This document shows, in pieces, positions 62,943 to 64,000 of a DNA stretch of 64,000 bases (the first letter of the stretch is position 1; every line of letters begins with the position of its first letter). Under the pieces are notes generated by a model that made no database searches, was not told where the DNA came from, and saw nothing but the letters and a program-made list of their open reading frames with translations. Source of the DNA: a bacterium. Its GTDB lineage: Bacteria; Sysuimicrobiota; Sysuimicrobiia; Sysuimicrobiales; Humicultoraceae. Location: assembly GCA_031082185.1 (NCBI GenBank), contig JAVHLI010000006.1, positions 1-64,000 of the forward strand. The letters run 5' to 3'. The position numbers were made by a program, and so were the translations under genes.

Positions 62943-64000
62943 TCACGGCGAATTGTCTTTAATTTCCCGCCCGGTCCGCGCGTGCTCCTCCCAGATGGAC
63001 GCCGGCAGCCGTTCGCCGAACTGCTCGAACAGCGTCCGCTGCTCCTCCAGCTCCTGCAGCCAGCCCTCCCGGTCGTAGCTCAGAGCTTCCGCCACCGCGC
63101 TGTGGGGGGCCTCCGGGCCACCCAGCTCCAGGCCGGTCAGGTCCAGGTCGTCAGGTGACGGGATCAAGCCCACAGGGGTCTCGACTGCCCGGCCCCTGCC
63201 CCTGATCCGCTCGACGATCCATTTGAGGACGCGCACGTTCTCTCCGAACCCGGGCCAGAGGAACTGCCCGTCGGCGCCGCGGCGGAACCAGTTAATGCGG
63301 AAGATCTTGGGAGGCGCGGCCAGCCGCCTGCCCATCTCCAGCCAGTGAGCGAAGTAGTCGCCCATGTTGTAGCCGCAGAACGGCAACATCGCCATGGGAT
63401 CTCGGCGCACCACACCAACCTTGCCGGTGGCCGCCGCCGTGGTCTCGGTTCCCATCGAGGCGCCCATGTAAACGCCGTGCTGCCAATCGAACGCCTCGAA
63501 GACCAGTGGAACATCGCGCGAGCGCCGCGCTCCGAAAATGATGCCGGAGATCGGCACCCCCTTTGGATCCTCCCAGCGGGGCGAGATGGTGGGGCAGTGG
63601 CGCAGGTAGGCGGTGAACCTGGAGTTCGGATGAGCGGCGGGTCCGGCCTCGCTCTGCCACGGCCGCCCCTGCCAGTCCAGGAGCCCGTCGGGCGGTGCGT
63701 CGCTCATACCCTCCCACCAGGGCTCTCCATCCGGGGTTAGGGCCACGTTGGTGAACATGGCGTCTTGGTGAACCATCTCTAACGCGGCGGGGTTCGTCTT
63801 GATGTTGGTCCCCGGCGCCACCCCGAACGAACCGCGCTCGGGGTTGATGGCTCGGAGCTGACCCTGATCGTCCACGTTCATCCAGGCGATGTCATCTCCA
63901 ACCGTCCACACCCGATAGCCCGGCAGCGCCGATTGCACCATCGCCAGGTTGGTCTTGCCGGACGCGCTGGGCATGGCCGCAGCCAGGTAGGTCACCTCGC
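62943..64000 (-). CDS. pckG: Phosphoenolpyruvate carboxykinase (GTP), 5' part outside window
   Basis: The visible 352 codons are the C-terminal part of GTP-type PEP carboxykinase: P-loop AMPSASGKTNLAM, VGDDIAWMN (metal site), NPERGSFGVAPGTN, RCPTISP-like RHCPTISPRWEDPKGVPISGIIFGARR and FCGYNMGDYFAHWL. It converts oxaloacetate and GTP to PEP, CO2 and GDP. The P-loop usually reads PSACGKTN; here Ser replaces the reactive Cys. The gene runs past base 64000. Confidence 0.95.
   Translation of the reverse strand, partial: EVTYLAAAMPSASGKTNLAMVQSALPGYRVWTVGDDIAWMNVDDQGQLRAINPERGSFGVAPGTNIKTNPAALEMVHQDAMFTNVALTPDGEPWWEGMSDAPPDGLLDWQGRPWQSEAGPAAHPNSRFTAYLRHCPTISPRWEDPKGVPISGIIFGARRSRDVPLVFEAFDWQHGVYMGASMGTETTAAATGKVGVVRRDPMAMLPFCGYNMGDYFAHWLEMGRRLAAPPKIFRINWFRRGADGQFLWPGFGENVRVLKWIVERIRGRGRAVETPVGLIPSPDDLDLTGLELGGPEAPHSAVAEALSYDREGWLQELEEQRTLFEQFGERLPASIWEEHARTGREIKDNSP

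Overview
The window is a 64 kb stretch of a high-GC bacterial chromosome. Start codons are ATG, GTG and TTG, spacing is tight, and overlaps of the ATGA type are common. No rRNA, tRNA or CRISPR array was recognised. Gene content (corrinoid one-carbon operon, 4-hydroxybutyryl-CoA dehydratase, tyrosine phenol-lyase, a bd-like oxidase with fused cytochrome c, GTP-type PEP carboxykinase) suggests an uncultured soil or subsurface bacterium. I cannot assign a phylum from sequence alone.

Region 1 (1-24.9 kb) is accessory DNA with the architecture of an integron cassette array without a visible integrase. Single genes or short operons, all on the + strand, are separated by attC-like sites. These have an RYYYAAC box, an L''/L' stem with unpaired bases in the L'' arm, and a GTTRRRY box. 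The better sites are at 4814-4900, 7333-7411, 9113-9174, 20186-20251 and 24236-24313; there are also half or degenerate sites. The first attC is split by an IS91-like element (455-2974). Most cargo is defence or toxin-antitoxin related: DUF4160/DUF2442, a GmrSD-like nuclease, an endonuclease III-like glycosylase, a DUF262 protein, a UvrD-like helicase, a 10 kb type I restriction-modification locus with AbiE, MNT/HEPN and Fic genes inserted in it, a second HhH glycosylase-like protein, HicAB, an RHH/RelE pair, a DUF2726 protein and a lone YefM-like antitoxin. IS110-type remnants abut attC-like boxes at 21.4 and 24.8 kb.

Region 2 (24.9-35.4 kb) is mixed. It holds a decayed HerA/DUF853 gene, a formamidase, a DUF4143 ATPase with a palindromic operator, a P-type ATPase, membrane proteins, two HigBA modules with promoters that predict leaderless mRNAs, and a 4-hydroxybutyryl-CoA dehydratase.

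Region 3 (35.4-48.3 kb) is mostly on the minus strand: the bd-like oxidase pair, an ABC-2 exporter (ATPase plus two permeases), LysE and MFS transporters (+ strand), VapBC, an acyl-CoA dehydrogenase, a pyrimidine-dimer glycosylase, TspO and a secreted amidohydrolase. A well-formed attC in minus orientation (46697-46763) lies between the last two.

Region 4 (48.3-64 kb) starts with an IS3-type remnant and a two-gene module: a MazG-like pyrophosphohydrolase, then a protein joining a PD-(D/E)xK-like region, a DUF2075 helicase and a LexA/S24-like domain. It continues with tyrosine phenol-lyase and an EamA exporter. Next is a minus-strand operon that looks like a methionine synthase split into separate polypeptides, with a RamA/RACo-type corrinoid activator. 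The window ends with bacterioferritin, HlyIII, NimA-like and pyrophosphatase-like proteins, a QueG-like iron-sulfur protein and the 3' part of PEP carboxykinase.
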